From CALRQJ02 sp943370285 (GTDB lineage Bacteria; Bacteroidota; Bacteroidia; Chitinophagales; Chitinophagaceae): DNA of 64,000 bases. Numbering within the stretch: the stretch's first letter is position 1; each line of letters begins with the position of its first letter. A model generated the notes under the pieces. The model searched no databases. It was not told where the DNA came from and saw only the letters and a list, made by a program, of their open reading frames with translations. The position numbers and the translations under genes are program-made. Below are positions 1 through 8,793 of this stretch, piece after piece. The stretch covers positions 1 through 64,000 of the forward strand of contig CALRQJ020000011.1 in NCBI GenBank assembly GCA_943370285.1, written 5' to 3'.

Positions 1-115
1 GGGTCGATACCGACCGGGCACTGACCGATCAGCTCGCTCTGGAAGCCGAAGGCCATGTCGCCACCGTCAGCCCGGGCCATGCCGCCGTACGCTTCACCAA
101 CCCCACCAACGACAA
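1..115. other. Foreign high-GC segment at the contig edge (probable chimeric junction)
   Basis: Bases 1-110 contain 74 G/C (67%), while bases 121-180 contain 24 of 60 (40%), like the rest of the window. From base 3 the segment reads open as GC-rich protein-coding sequence (VDTDRALTDQLALEAEGH...) and runs to a TGA at 141-143, in a frame different from rbfA. The switch to rbfA falls at about 113-118, exactly where the first codons of rbfA should be. I do not recognise the protein fragment. An assembly or library chimera explains this better than transfer, because it sits at the very edge and cuts into a conserved gene. Confidence 0.75.
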
Positions 116-457
116 GTGGCCAGTGTGCTACAACAAGAGCTGAACGATATTTTTGTACGGCTGGGTTTAAATATGATGGACAACGGTATGGTATCTATAG
201 CCAACGTTAAAGTAACTCCTGACTTGCTCGAAGCTAGAATATATTTGAGTCTGTTTCAAGTAGCAGACACCAACGCCACCCTCAAAAAAATTGAAGACCG
301 GGCTTGGGAAATTAAAAGGGAATTAAGCGATAGGGTAAAACACCAATTACGCCGCATTCCTATTTTACAGTTTTATTTAGATGATACGCTAGACTATGTA
401 TTTAAGATGGAAGAACTGTTTAAAACGATTAATCCATCAGACCCAAAAGCGGAATAA
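116..457 (+). CDS. rbfA: Ribosome-binding factor A, 5'-truncated
   Basis: RbfA binds the 30S subunit and helps mature the 5' end of 16S rRNA. The visible product is 113 aa and matches Bacteroidota RbfA from the conserved VASVLQQELNDIF stretch onward, including MVSIANVKVTPDLLEARIYLS and the C-terminal FYLDDTLDYVFKMEELF. Family members normally have about nine more residues in front (a basic RQ/KQ-rich start), and these are missing. The GTG at 116-118 is probably an internal valine codon rather than a real start. The gene therefore appears to be cut at 113-118 by the foreign segment. It is followed 38 bp later by a permease gene, a common rbfA neighbour in this group. Confidence 0.9.
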   Translation: MASVLQQELNDIFVRLGLNMMDNGMVSIANVKVTPDLLEARIYLSLFQVADTNATLKKIEDRAWEIKRELSDRVKHQLRRIPILQFYLDDTLDYVFKMEELFKTINPSDPKAE

Positions 458-495
458 AGAATTGTTCTAAGTGATAAACCAAGAAATCTAATCCC

Positions 496-1713
496 TTGAA
501 TTTTCTGTTTGCCTGGCGCTACTTTAAGTCAAAAAAATCTACCAATGCCATTAATATCATTGCGTGGATTAGTGTACTAGCCATTACGGTTGGCTCTGCA
601 GCCTTGATTTTAGTACTCAGCGTTTTCAATGGTTTTGAAGGATTGGTAAAAGGATTGTATGCCGATTTTTACACTGACATAAAAATTGGTGCAGCACAGG
701 GAAAGTACATGACACTGACTGCTGAACAGTTGAAAAAAATTCAACAAACGGCCGGGGTAAAATCGGCAGTTACTATCGCTGAAGAAAAAGCCGTATTGGT
801 AAATGGCGAATACCAATCGATCATTTTTTTAAAAGGTGTAGATGAAACCTTTGCCGCCAACAGCAAAGTGCCAAGCCATATTTTAAGGGGCAAGTTTGAT
901 GCCGGCACATCTGATGAACCTAAACTTATTTTAGGTGCCGGTATTGAAAATGCTGTTGGTGCAGACCCAACCAAAAACATTTATCCCTTAACGGTCTATT
1001 TGCCCAATCGTTCTGCCAATACTTTTTCGGGGACCGATGCCCTGCATTCTTACAATGCCAATGCTTCCGGCACTTTTATGATTCAGCAAGACTTTGACAA
1101 CAAATATGTGTTCACCAATTTGGCATTTGTAAAGTATATGTTGGATTTGGGTCCGGATGAATATTCAGCGGTAGAAGTTACAGCTACAAACCCTGCCAAA
1201 ACAGATGCATTAAAAAAAACGCTACAACAATTATTGGGCAGCAACTATCTGGTACAAACAAGGTATGAACAAAACCAAAGTTTGTACAGCATTATGCAGA
1301 TGGAGAAATGGGTCATCTATGGTATTCTCTCTTTAATATTAGTGGTAGCTGCTTTCAATATGATTGGTGCATTAACCATGTTGGTATTAGAAAAACAAAA
1401 AGATATTGCTGTACTCAAAGCGATGGGTGCTAGCAACAATTATATCCAACGGATTTTTTTAAGCGAAGGTTTGGTGTTGGCCGGTATTGGTGCAGGAACA
1501 GGCATTTCAGTAGCAGTTTTATTTTGTTGGCTACAGATTACCTATAAATTTATTCCGTTAAGTGGCGGTACATTTATTATTGATTATTACCCGGTTACTT
1601 TATTATGGACAGATGTAGTACTTGTAGCGGTAACTGTTGTCTGCATTGCATTAGCCGCTGCATGGATACCTAGTCGTAAAGCAAGTTTGCAAGCTTTTTC
1701 TTTGAAGAGTTGA
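496..1713 (+). CDS. LolC/LolE-like ABC transporter permease (FtsX family)
   Basis: An inner-membrane permease of the FtsX/MacB/LolCE superfamily, probably involved in releasing lipoproteins for transport to the outer membrane. It has 405 aa. The N-terminus MNFLFAWRYFKSKKSTNAIN is typical of Bacteroidota LolE-like proteins, followed by a first membrane segment (about 20-44), a large periplasmic region (about 50-265) and three C-terminal membrane segments. The motif EKQKDIAVLKAMGAS at the start of the FtsX domain is characteristic. The start is TTG at 496, chosen because the conserved N-terminus begins exactly there and no ATG lies nearby. The ATPase partner is not adjacent, so substrate assignment rests on family membership. 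Confidence 0.85.
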   Translation: MNFLFAWRYFKSKKSTNAINIIAWISVLAITVGSAALILVLSVFNGFEGLVKGLYADFYTDIKIGAAQGKYMTLTAEQLKKIQQTAGVKSAVTIAEEKAVLVNGEYQSIIFLKGVDETFAANSKVPSHILRGKFDAGTSDEPKLILGAGIENAVGADPTKNIYPLTVYLPNRSANTFSGTDALHSYNANASGTFMIQQDFDNKYVFTNLAFVKYMLDLGPDEYSAVEVTATNPAKTDALKKTLQQLLGSNYLVQTRYEQNQSLYSIMQMEKWVIYGILSLILVVAAFNMIGALTMLVLEKQKDIAVLKAMGASNNYIQRIFLSEGLVLAGIGAGTGISVAVLFCWLQITYKFIPLSGGTFIIDYYPVTLLWTDVVLVAVTVVCIALAAAWIPSRKASLQAFSLKS

Positions 1714-1771
1714 TAATGCAATCATTTTTTACTTTGGATTGAAATAAGCGTAGAAAATTGTAGATTGCATT

Positions 1772-2002
1772 ATGAAATGGCAAGATTATATTGTATCTGA
1801 CAGCCAAGTATTATTGGGTAAGCCGACCATTAAAGGCACTAGAATTTCTGTTGAATTAATTTTAGAATTATTGTCTACCGGTTGGACGGAAGCCCAAATT
1901 CTTGAATCATACCCTACTTTAACAGTTGAATCGTTGAAGGCAGTATTCGCCTATTTAAAAAACTGTATTCAGCAAGAATTATATTTCCCAATTTCGGCGT
2001 AA
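1772..2002 (+). CDS. DUF433 family antitoxin
   Basis: A 76-aa protein of the DUF433 (VapB-like) family, small helix-turn-helix proteins usually paired with a PIN-like toxin. The core reads LLGKPTIKGTRISVELILELLSTGWTEAQILESYP, with the typical GKPxIxGTRI signature followed by the short helical DNA-binding part. The next gene starts one base after its stop, as expected for a toxin-antitoxin operon in which the antitoxin comes first. The ATG at 1772 fits the family start (MKWQDYI). The antitoxin itself looks intact. Confidence 0.85.
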   Translation: MKWQDYIVSDSQVLLGKPTIKGTRISVELILELLSTGWTEAQILESYPTLTVESLKAVFAYLKNCIQQELYFPISA

Positions 2003-2003
2003 T

Positions 2004-2360
2004 ATGTTTTTAGCAAATGAAAATTTTCCTGCCCCAAGTACCGCATTAATAAGACAAAAAGGGTATTTCGTAAAAAGTATTCAAGAAGATGCTCCTGGAA
2101 TTTCAGACGAAGCAGTAATGAAAATTGCATTACAGCTTGATTTAATCATTCTCACTTTTGATAGTGATTACGGTGAATTAATTTTTAAGTACACCAATGA
2201 AAATCCTCCGTCAGTGATTTTCTTTAGGGAGAAAGGCAATAGTCCTGAATTTGCCTGAAAAGCATTGATAGAACTACTTGAAAGCAGTACGATAAAATTA
2301 ATCAATGCTTTTAGAGTAATTGAAGAGAATAATATCAGACAAAGGTTTTACAATAAATAA
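2004..2360 (+). pseudogene. DUF5615 PIN-like toxin interrupted by an in-frame TGA
   Basis: The first 84 codons encode a DUF5615 (Mut7-C/PIN-like) toxin: FLANENFPAPSTALIRQKG, then GISDEAVMKIA and ILTFDSDYGELIF, with the acidic residues expected of this nuclease-like fold. A TGA at 2256-2258 ends the frame after NSPEFA. Reading on in the same frame gives KALIELLESSTIKLINAF and then VIEENNIRQRF, ending at TAA 2358-2360. That continuation is the normal C-terminal helix of the family, so a single stop codon removes about 33 residues. It could be a toxin-inactivating mutation, a strain variant or a base-call error. The partner antitoxin at 1772 is intact. Confidence 0.8.
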
Positions 2361-2477
2361 CAAAACCAATCTACTATTTCAACATTATTTTTCATGTCAG
2401 TTTCAAAGACAGGTAAATTACTATTTAGTTTTTGAACATTAATTATTGATGCAATTATGAATTGCTGGAGAAAACAT

Positions 2478-2697
2478 ACCGCCCCTACGAGGCTCTAATA
2501 CGCTAAACATTTCGGTTTCCTATTAACATGACGCACCGCTGGTGCTGAGTGCAGCAAATTAAGCCTAACCATTCCCACTAAAAAACACATTATATACTTT
2601 GTTTATAAATTTTAAATAATCGTAGCTCCGTAGGAGCCGTATATTGGTAGCCAAATATCTAATAAAATGATTAAGCCCCGTAGGGGCGGCATATTCA
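2478..2697. repeat. Three REP-like palindromic elements
   Basis: The gene-poor stretch 2361-2761 holds three related short palindromes. At 2625-2637 it reads GCTCC-GTA-GGAGC, followed by CGTATATTG. At 2675-2687 it reads GCCCC-GTA-GGGGC, followed by GGCATATT. A third copy at about 2478-2498 lies in the opposite orientation and has an imperfect stem. All share a GTA loop and a GGYATRT-like tail. This resembles the extragenic palindromes scattered in many Bacteroidota genomes. No RAYT transposase is in the window. Nothing else recognisable is seen in 2361-2700. Confidence 0.6.
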
Positions 2698-2704
2698 TTG
2701 CATC

Positions 2705-2733
2705 AAAACAAAACGGCCTCCTTTAGGAAGCCG
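2705..2733 (-). terminator. Rho-independent terminator of the 1881-aa T9SS gene
   Basis: Read on the minus strand, a 9-bp stem (CGGCTTCCT / AGGAGGCCG, one mismatch, short A-rich loop) is followed directly by TTTTGTTTT. It lies 28 bp beyond the stop of the gene ending at 2762. Confidence 0.75.
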
Positions 2734-2761
2734 CTATATGATTATTTTATTTTATTAAATT

Positions 2762-5700
2762 TTATCGTACAATCGTTACAAATCCGGTTAGTTTACCATA
2801 ACCCCTATCATTTGGCTCAATGATATAATAGTAAACACCGGCGGGCAATGGCTGTCCGTTTCGTTTACCATCCCAGGGTATATTGTAGCCCGTAGATTTA
2901 TACACCAACTGTCCGTTTCTTGCAAAAATTTCAATTCTTGCATTACCATAATTAGACAATCCTTTTACATTCCACACATCATTGATACCATCATTATTGG
3001 GCGAAAATGCATTCGGAATAGTTATCGCAATCAACACCTTAATCAATACACTATCGGTAGCAAAACAACCACCATCACCGGTGGCGGTTAGTTTGTACCA
3101 AGTATTATCCAATGGCGTAGCTGTTGGACTTAAACTGTTGGGATTATTTAAAGTGGCAGCAGGTGTCCATGCAAAATTCAACGTGGTACTATTCACCGTT
3201 GGACTTAACTGAATACTCGAAAACTGACTCACCGTTTTTTCTAATCCGGCATCAACCACCGGTTGAAGATTCACTTTCACTGTTGCAGTTTCGATATCTG
3301 AGGTACAACCTTGTGTATTAGTAACCGTCAATCGAACGGTGTAATTACCCGGCGTAGCATAGGTAACGGTTGGGTTAGGTTGAGTTGAAGTTGTGCCGTT
3401 GCCAAAATCCCAAGCATAACTCGCTACTGCACTTAATGGAGCTGTACTGCTATCGCTAAAAACCGAAGCAACACCTTCGCATAACTCAGGAGCAGAAATA
3501 CCAAATTTAGCATCAGGCTGCGGGAAGAAACTCGACAACTGTTTCACCGTATCTGCTACACAACCTTGTTGTGAAGTAGCCACTAATCGTACGTTGTACG
3601 TACCAACAGCGGCATAAGTATGCGTTGGACTAATTTGCACCGATGTATTGCCATCACCAAAATCCCAAGCAAAATTCAAATTAGACATTGTTCCGCCATT
3701 AATGGTTGAAGTGTTGGTAAAAGCGGCATTGCCTGCAGGCATACAAACAAAAGCAGGTATCGTAAAATCTACCACAGGTAATGGATGTATGACAACCGGC
3801 CTAAAAGCTGTATCACTCACACAAGCACTATCACTCACCACTGTCAATTGAGCAATGAAGTTTCCAAAATTGTTATAGGTATGATAGAATGAATTACCAT
3901 TGGAATAGTTCGCTGTATTACCATCTCCAAAAATCCAATTCCATGATACAATATTTCCGGCAGCAATCGTTGATGTGTTATTCAACTGAACAGAATCTTG
4001 TAAACATACCGACCCACTCAACGTAAACGAAGCCGAAGGCTTGGCAAATACTCGAATGGTCTGCGTTATGGAATCCTTACAACCACCTGAAGTGGTGAAT
4101 ACATATTTAATGATATGCACACCTACACCTGCTGTTGCAGGATTAAAACTACCTGTAGCATCTGTGCCCGGACCGCTATACACCCCCGTACCTGTAACAC
4201 CGTTAGATGCCGTAGCTGTTGCTACAGATTTAGAGGCAGCATTTACACAAATACCGGTAAGTGTAGGATAACTCAAAACCGGACTAGCATGCAACGTAAT
4301 CACTTTATTGTATTCTGTTATGCATCCACCTTTGGAATAGACAAACCATTTGATGGTAACATTTTTGGTTGCCGGTGCAGTAAATGCAGCATAAGCATGT
4401 TGGTATATCTCAGCAACCGTTGGTGCATTATCAGTTTCAAATACAGTTGCTTGGTTCAACGCATCCCAGAAAATATCAACCCGATAAACAGAATCTTGTG
4501 CTAATGCTGTTTGTTGCGTAATACTGATTGGACTAGCTGCACACAATGCCGTTTCATTGGCAACTGTGAAAGCAACATTGGGTTTGAAACCTGCTACTTG
4601 GTACGATTTTGTTAACGTACTTACACAACCATTGGCAGTGGAAGCAGTTAAGGTTACCGGATACGTTCCATATGCAGCATATTGATGGCTTGGCGCTGTT
4701 TGGGTAGATGTGTTGGCATCCCCAAAGTTCCAAGTGTAACTTAATGTTTGTGCATCACTAACAGTTGTGTTATTGGTAAAATTGACTAAACTATCAACTA
4801 AACATCCTGTATTGAAATCAAATGCGGCAACAGGATTAGCATAGATAGTGATGGTTTGTGCGGTAGTATCACTTTTACAAGACGCTGTTGCCAAAGCCAT
4901 ATGTTTAATGGTAATTGGTCCGGCAGCGGTGTAATTAATAGTTTGTGGATTATTGTTGGCTGCAGTTACCACTTGTCCGTTACCAAAATCCCAATACCAT
5001 TGTTGAATAGGTACTCCCGAAGTACTTGCTGTTGACGTAAATGTTATGGTACTATCTGCACAACGCAAAGCAGAAATGCTAAAACCAGAACTTGGTGCTA
5101 AAGACACATTCACCGTTCTTGTTTTGACCACACTTACACAACCACTATCAGAAGTTACCGTTAACTGTGGATTCAATCCACCCGACACCAAATACGTATG
5201 AAAGAATGGTGAATTGTTGGTGTAGGTTGCTGTTGACGCATCGGCAAAATTCCAATTCCAACTCACAATATTACCCGAAGCAATCGTTGAAGAATCGGAG
5301 AAACGTATAGAATCTCCCACACATATATCTGCACTCACTCCAAAATTGGCTACAGGTCTAGGAAATACTCTAATCGTTTGGGTTACCGAATCTTTACATC
5401 CGCCGTTAGCGGTAAATACATATTTAATGGTATGTTGGCCCACACCTGCAGTAGCAGGATTAAAATTACCGGCTGCATCTGTACCCGGACCGCTATACAC
5501 ACCTGTTCCTGTTAATCCATTCGTTACAGTTGCCGTTGCAATAGATAATGCTGATGCATTTACACAAACTCCTGGCAGTGTTGGATAATTCAAAACAGGC
5601 ATTGCATTCAATGTAATCACTTTCACCCTTTCACTGGTACAACCGCCCTTGCCATACACTACCCACTTAATGGTAAATGTTTTACTAGCCGGTGTACTAA

Positions 5701-8407
5701 AAATGGTATAGCTATGCGGATATATTTCACCTGCGGTGGGATTATTATCTGTTTCAAAAACGGTGGGATTATTGATAAAATCCCAATATATATCTACTCG
5801 ATAGACAGAATCAGGCGTTATATTTAACTGACTAGTGACTTGAATGGGATTAGCCACACATAAACTGTTTTCATTGGCTACTGTATAATTAACTGCAGCA
5901 CCAAAGCCTACCACTGTGTATGGAATGGTGATTGTATTAGTACAACCCGCCGGAGTAGTAACCGTTAAACTCACCGGATAAGTACCATAAGCCGAATATT
6001 TATGGGTAGGATTAACAGCCGTTGATGTATTGGGATTGCCTGCTGTTGCATTTGGATCACCAAAATTCCAGGCGTAGTTTAAAGCCTGACCATCACTAAC
6101 CGATGAGCCATTGGTAAACTGCACCGTACTATCTTGTAAACAACCTTGCGTACTCGTAAATGCAGCCACAGGTGTAGCATAAATATTAAATATTCTAGTA
6201 ATGGTATCGCTTTTACAACTACCTGCTTGCACAAAATGTTTGACGGTATAAGCGCCAACTGCGGTATAGTTTTGGGTTTGATTGGCATTGGAATTCACAG
6301 TTACTACATTACCATTACCAAAGTCCCAATACCAAGTTTGAATAGGACCGCCACCATAAGTTGAGGTATCGGTAAAAGTGACGGTAGTTGGTCCGCAAGA
6401 CGATGGAGGTGTCATACCAAAATTGGTAACCGGCGATGGACTAACCGTAACAATCTTTGTGGTATCTCCCACACAACCATTATCTGCAATCACTTCTAGT
6501 TTTACACTATTAGCACCTTGGTTGGGTAATATTTTTACCGGATTTTGAACGGAGTCGGTTGATAAGTCGGGGAAAGTCCATTTGTATTTGGTGATGTTGA
6601 AACCATTAGCTGTTGCTGCACCGCTGAAGAAAACAGTATCTGTTCTGCAACCGGTATGTGTCCAAGTAAAATCGCCACTTGGACCGGGATTAACTCTTAC
6701 ATCTACATAAAAAGTTTCGGTATTGTTACAGTTGTCAATTTCGGGAGAAGTGGCCACTACCGGAATGCGGAAACTACCGGTATCAGTAAACTGATAATCG
6801 GTTGGCGGACGATATGAATAATATTTACGGCCATTGATAACCGTAGAATCAAAAGCAACAGGTGTTGTGGTGGTAACACTAGTATTTGGTGTAATGCCTG
6901 CCACCATTCCAAACTGCCATATTAATTGCGTTGGCTTGTACCCCAATCGAATAATGGGTCGGAATGGCGTACGCTTACACGTAAACGCATTTGATGCAGT
7001 GGTGGTATTGTATGTATTTTGAATAATGCCTTGATTATCAAGATTATTAATTTGCGTTCCTGCATTGTATGCATAAGACTCAAATTGGCTCATACCATAT
7101 GTGATAGCAGTAAATGCAGAATCACATTCAATGAAATGCTGACCTTGTGATAATTCTTTAATCGCTATTCGATACGCAAAATTTCTTGGATGTAATAAGA
7201 GTCGATCATAACTGGCAACACCATCAATCTTTAAAGAATTTAGTCCTGCGGAAGGTATAATGATTGAAATATAGTTTCTAGTGATATTCTGATTAAACGT
7301 ACTATAAAATCCCACTTTTTTGATGGCTTGTTCTATTGGACTTAAAAAGAACATTTCAGGGTCTCCGTCTCCTGTATATCCTGCACATCCGCTAATGGAT
7401 GGCATATATTGTGAAACTAAAATGGGTTTGTCTGATTCAATAAATTCAGGTTGATTGCTTGAGAATTCATAATAAAAATTATTCAATAAGCCGGTTAGTG
7501 TAACGCCATTTCGCTTAACAACGGTTGATGGATCTCTTACTGCAACTCGATAGAAATTGGTATTAAATTGATTCACATTGCCACTAACGATTGTAGGAGC
7601 AGTTAAATATTTAGTTCCCCAAGCACTTGCCGGAAAGATTTGTTGTTGTAGAATATCGCCACCACTATTACCACATAGCACCATCCGACTTGCGCCTGAA
7701 AAAACGGCAACGGGATAACATTCACCACTCAAATTAGCTTTTGATACAATTTTACTTCCGGTTAAATCTCTACCGGTAGTACTAGATGCGGAAGAAGAAA
7801 TGATTTGTCCGAACACATTATAAATTTCCCCTTTATTCAAATTAACAGTAAAGGGTACGTTTGCAGGCTTACCACCTTGTGTTGTTACGGATGGTGTAAT
7901 TTCTACCACCGTATTATCTTGACTAGCAATAACGAAAAACCAAGAATAGGCATCGTTATTACTATTTGAAAGCTGGGTATAATTTAGCGAATAATAGGTA
8001 TAACCATAAGTTTCAACAGGCATTAGCATGGTAGCTGCTGAGGAATTACTGCCGTATTGGTGGGCATAGGCAACAATTGGCACATCGCTTACAATATGAA
8101 CGCCTTTATTACTTAACCCTTCCGTTCTAATCCTTGCGTCATTGGTACCTGCTTTTGGTATTTCTACTGTTTGAATAACGGTATTGGCCGGAATATTATA
8201 GGTTTGAGAAAAAGTGGTACCATTTACTGAAATGGTAACGGTAGCAGCTTGTTCTGCACTAAGGTATAAAACCATAGTTTGGCTGTTAGTTCCCATCAAT
8301 TGATTATGCCCATAGCCCACCCAAAACTCTTTTCCTTTGTTCGATTTATTTTGTGCAACAGCGGTAATGCCAATAAATAAAGATAACAGCAACAATAATT
8401 GACGCAT
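2762..8407 (-). CDS. Giant secreted PKD-repeat protein with IgGFc-like N-terminus and type-B T9SS sorting domain
   Basis: An 1881-aa surface or secreted protein. The signal peptide is about residues 1-19 (MRQLLLLLSLFIGITAVAQ). Residues of roughly 20-440 resemble the IgGFc-binding protein N-terminal domain (KEFWVGYGHNQL, IVSDVPIVAYAHQYG). Then come many PKD/Ig-like domains with WDFGNG, WNFGD and HTYxxxGxY motifs. The last ~90 residues form the gliding-motility-associated type-B T9SS domain (IPNAFSPNNDGINDVW ... GKLTGFVTIVR). A TTG two codons upstream is possible, but the ATG at 8407 is better placed before the signal peptide. A large internal tandem duplication spans about 3800-6430. It is probably an adhesin or matrix-binding protein; the ligand cannot be read from sequence. 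Confidence 0.85.
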   Translation of the reverse strand: MRQLLLLLSLFIGITAVAQNKSNKGKEFWVGYGHNQLMGTNSQTMVLYLSAEQAATVTISVNGTTFSQTYNIPANTVIQTVEIPKAGTNDARIRTEGLSNKGVHIVSDVPIVAYAHQYGSNSSAATMLMPVETYGYTYYSLNYTQLSNSNNDAYSWFFVIASQDNTVVEITPSVTTQGGKPANVPFTVNLNKGEIYNVFGQIISSSASSTTGRDLTGSKIVSKANLSGECYPVAVFSGASRMVLCGNSGGDILQQQIFPASAWGTKYLTAPTIVSGNVNQFNTNFYRVAVRDPSTVVKRNGVTLTGLLNNFYYEFSSNQPEFIESDKPILVSQYMPSISGCAGYTGDGDPEMFFLSPIEQAIKKVGFYSTFNQNITRNYISIIIPSAGLNSLKIDGVASYDRLLLHPRNFAYRIAIKELSQGQHFIECDSAFTAITYGMSQFESYAYNAGTQINNLDNQGIIQNTYNTTTASNAFTCKRTPFRPIIRLGYKPTQLIWQFGMVAGITPNTSVTTTTPVAFDSTVINGRKYYSYRPPTDYQFTDTGSFRIPVVATSPEIDNCNNTETFYVDVRVNPGPSGDFTWTHTGCRTDTVFFSGAATANGFNITKYKWTFPDLSTDSVQNPVKILPNQGANSVKLEVIADNGCVGDTTKIVTVSPSPVTNFGMTPPSSCGPTTVTFTDTSTYGGGPIQTWYWDFGNGNVVTVNSNANQTQNYTAVGAYTVKHFVQAGSCKSDTITRIFNIYATPVAAFTSTQGCLQDSTVQFTNGSSVSDGQALNYAWNFGDPNATAGNPNTSTAVNPTHKYSAYGTYPVSLTVTTPAGCTNTITIPYTVVGFGAAVNYTVANENSLCVANPIQVTSQLNITPDSVYRVDIYWDFINNPTVFETDNNPTAGEIYPHSYTIFSTPASKTFTIKWVVYGKGGCTSERVKVITLNAMPVLNYPTLPGVCVNASALSIATATVTNGLTGTGVYSGPGTDAAGNFNPATAGVGQHTIKYVFTANGGCKDSVTQTIRVFPRPVANFGVSADICVGDSIRFSDSSTIASGNIVSWNWNFADASTATYTNNSPFFHTYLVSGGLNPQLTVTSDSGCVSVVKTRTVNVSLAPSSGFSISALRCADSTITFTSTASTSGVPIQQWYWDFGNGQVVTAANNNPQTINYTAAGPITIKHMALATASCKSDTTAQTITIYANPVAAFDFNTGCLVDSLVNFTNNTTVSDAQTLSYTWNFGDANTSTQTAPSHQYAAYGTYPVTLTASTANGCVSTLTKSYQVAGFKPNVAFTVANETALCAASPISITQQTALAQDSVYRVDIFWDALNQATVFETDNAPTVAEIYQHAYAAFTAPATKNVTIKWFVYSKGGCITEYNKVITLHASPVLSYPTLTGICVNAASKSVATATASNGVTGTGVYSGPGTDATGSFNPATAGVGVHIIKYVFTTSGGCKDSITQTIRVFAKPSASFTLSGSVCLQDSVQLNNTSTIAAGNIVSWNWIFGDGNTANYSNGNSFYHTYNNFGNFIAQLTVVSDSACVSDTAFRPVVIHPLPVVDFTIPAFVCMPAGNAAFTNTSTINGGTMSNLNFAWDFGDGNTSVQISPTHTYAAVGTYNVRLVATSQQGCVADTVKQLSSFFPQPDAKFGISAPELCEGVASVFSDSSTAPLSAVASYAWDFGNGTTSTQPNPTVTYATPGNYTVRLTVTNTQGCTSDIETATVKVNLQPVVDAGLEKTVSQFSSIQLSPTVNSTTLNFAWTPAATLNNPNSLSPTATPLDNTWYKLTATGDGGCFATDSVLIKVLIAITIPNAFSPNNDGINDVWNVKGLSNYGNARIEIFARNGQLVYKSTGYNIPWDGKRNGQPLPAGVYYYIIEPNDRGYGKLTGFVTIVR
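3800..6430 (-). repeat. Internal tandem duplication within the PKD gene (offset 1317 bp)
   Basis: Two consecutive blocks of about 439 codons encode the same order of modules: QxWYWDFGNG, TVANExxLC, DSVYRVDIxWD, GTGVYSGPGTDA, GGCKDSxTQTIRVF and GNIVSWNW. For example, GACCGCTATA occurs at 4171 and 5488, an offset of 1317 bp (exactly 439 codons). Both copies stay in frame and have diverged, so the duplication is not very recent. Confidence 0.8.
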
Positions 8408-8481
8408 AAACAAGTGTACTTATGGAGAATATTAAGCCACTAAAGATAAAGAAATACCCGAAAGTGTTGTCTACGAGCAAC

Positions 8482-8506
8482 AAAAAAGCAGCAGCCGTTT
8501 GGCTGC
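8482..8506 (-). terminator. Terminator downstream of the tsf-like fragment
   Basis: On the minus strand, GCAGCC-AAAC-GGCTGC (with further pairing outside) is followed by GCTTTTTT. It sits 33 bp beyond the stop of the decayed tsf fragment, as the real tsf terminator sits beyond tsf, so it was probably carried along with that fragment. Confidence 0.65.
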
Positions 8507-8538
8507 AGCTACTATTTATAAGGCTAAACGATTGATTA

Positions 8539-8730
8539 TTAACCTAATGCTACGCTTTTAAAATCAGTAACAGCTACATCTGCACCGGCGGCTGTTAACT
8601 ATGCTGCTACGGTTTTGCTACCAGCTTTTACCAATGCTTGGGCTAATAATGTATTCTCTTTAAAGAATGCATTTAACTAACCATGAACAATGGTAGCCAT
8701 CATTTCGGCCAGTTTGTCTGCTATTGTAGG
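8539..8730 (-). pseudogene. Decayed copy of the 3' end of tsf (EF-Ts C-terminus)
   Basis: This 192-bp stretch aligns without gaps to the last 63 codons plus stop of the intact tsf gene (24231 onward). Its minus-strand reading contains LNAFFKENTLLAQA, AGSKTVAA and VTDFKSVALG, against LNAFFKENTLLAQA, DGSKTVAE and VTDFKRVALG in EF-Ts. Two in-frame TAG codons (at 8677-8679 and 8599-8601) and many substitutions show that it is not expressed as a protein. Similarity stops abruptly at 8730. The rest of the gap 8414-8793 holds the two terminators and nothing else recognisable. The fragment is a relic of a partial duplication, a recombination or a replaced ancestral copy. Confidence 0.85.
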
Positions 8731-8741
8731 ATGCTTAAAAT

Positions 8742-8774
8742 AAAAAAGCACCCCTTTTAAAGGGTGCTTTTAAG
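8742..8774. terminator. Bidirectional terminator after the LamG/FG-GAP gene
   Basis: AAAGCACCC / GGGTGCTTT forms a 9-bp stem at 8745-8753 and 8762-8770, flanked by A-runs on the left and T-runs on the right. It is 20 bp beyond the stop of the gene ending at 8794 (minus strand). Confidence 0.75.
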
Positions 8775-8793
8775 CGTAAGGCCTAGGGGCATC

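Noticed and set aside
2361..2761. Possible tRNA or small RNA in the gap before the PKD gene
   Set aside because: The only structures are short REP-like palindromes and one terminator; no cloverleaf was found.
4115..4504. 129-codon plus-strand frame inside the PKD gene
   Set aside because: It is antisense to conserved PKD modules and has no features of its own.
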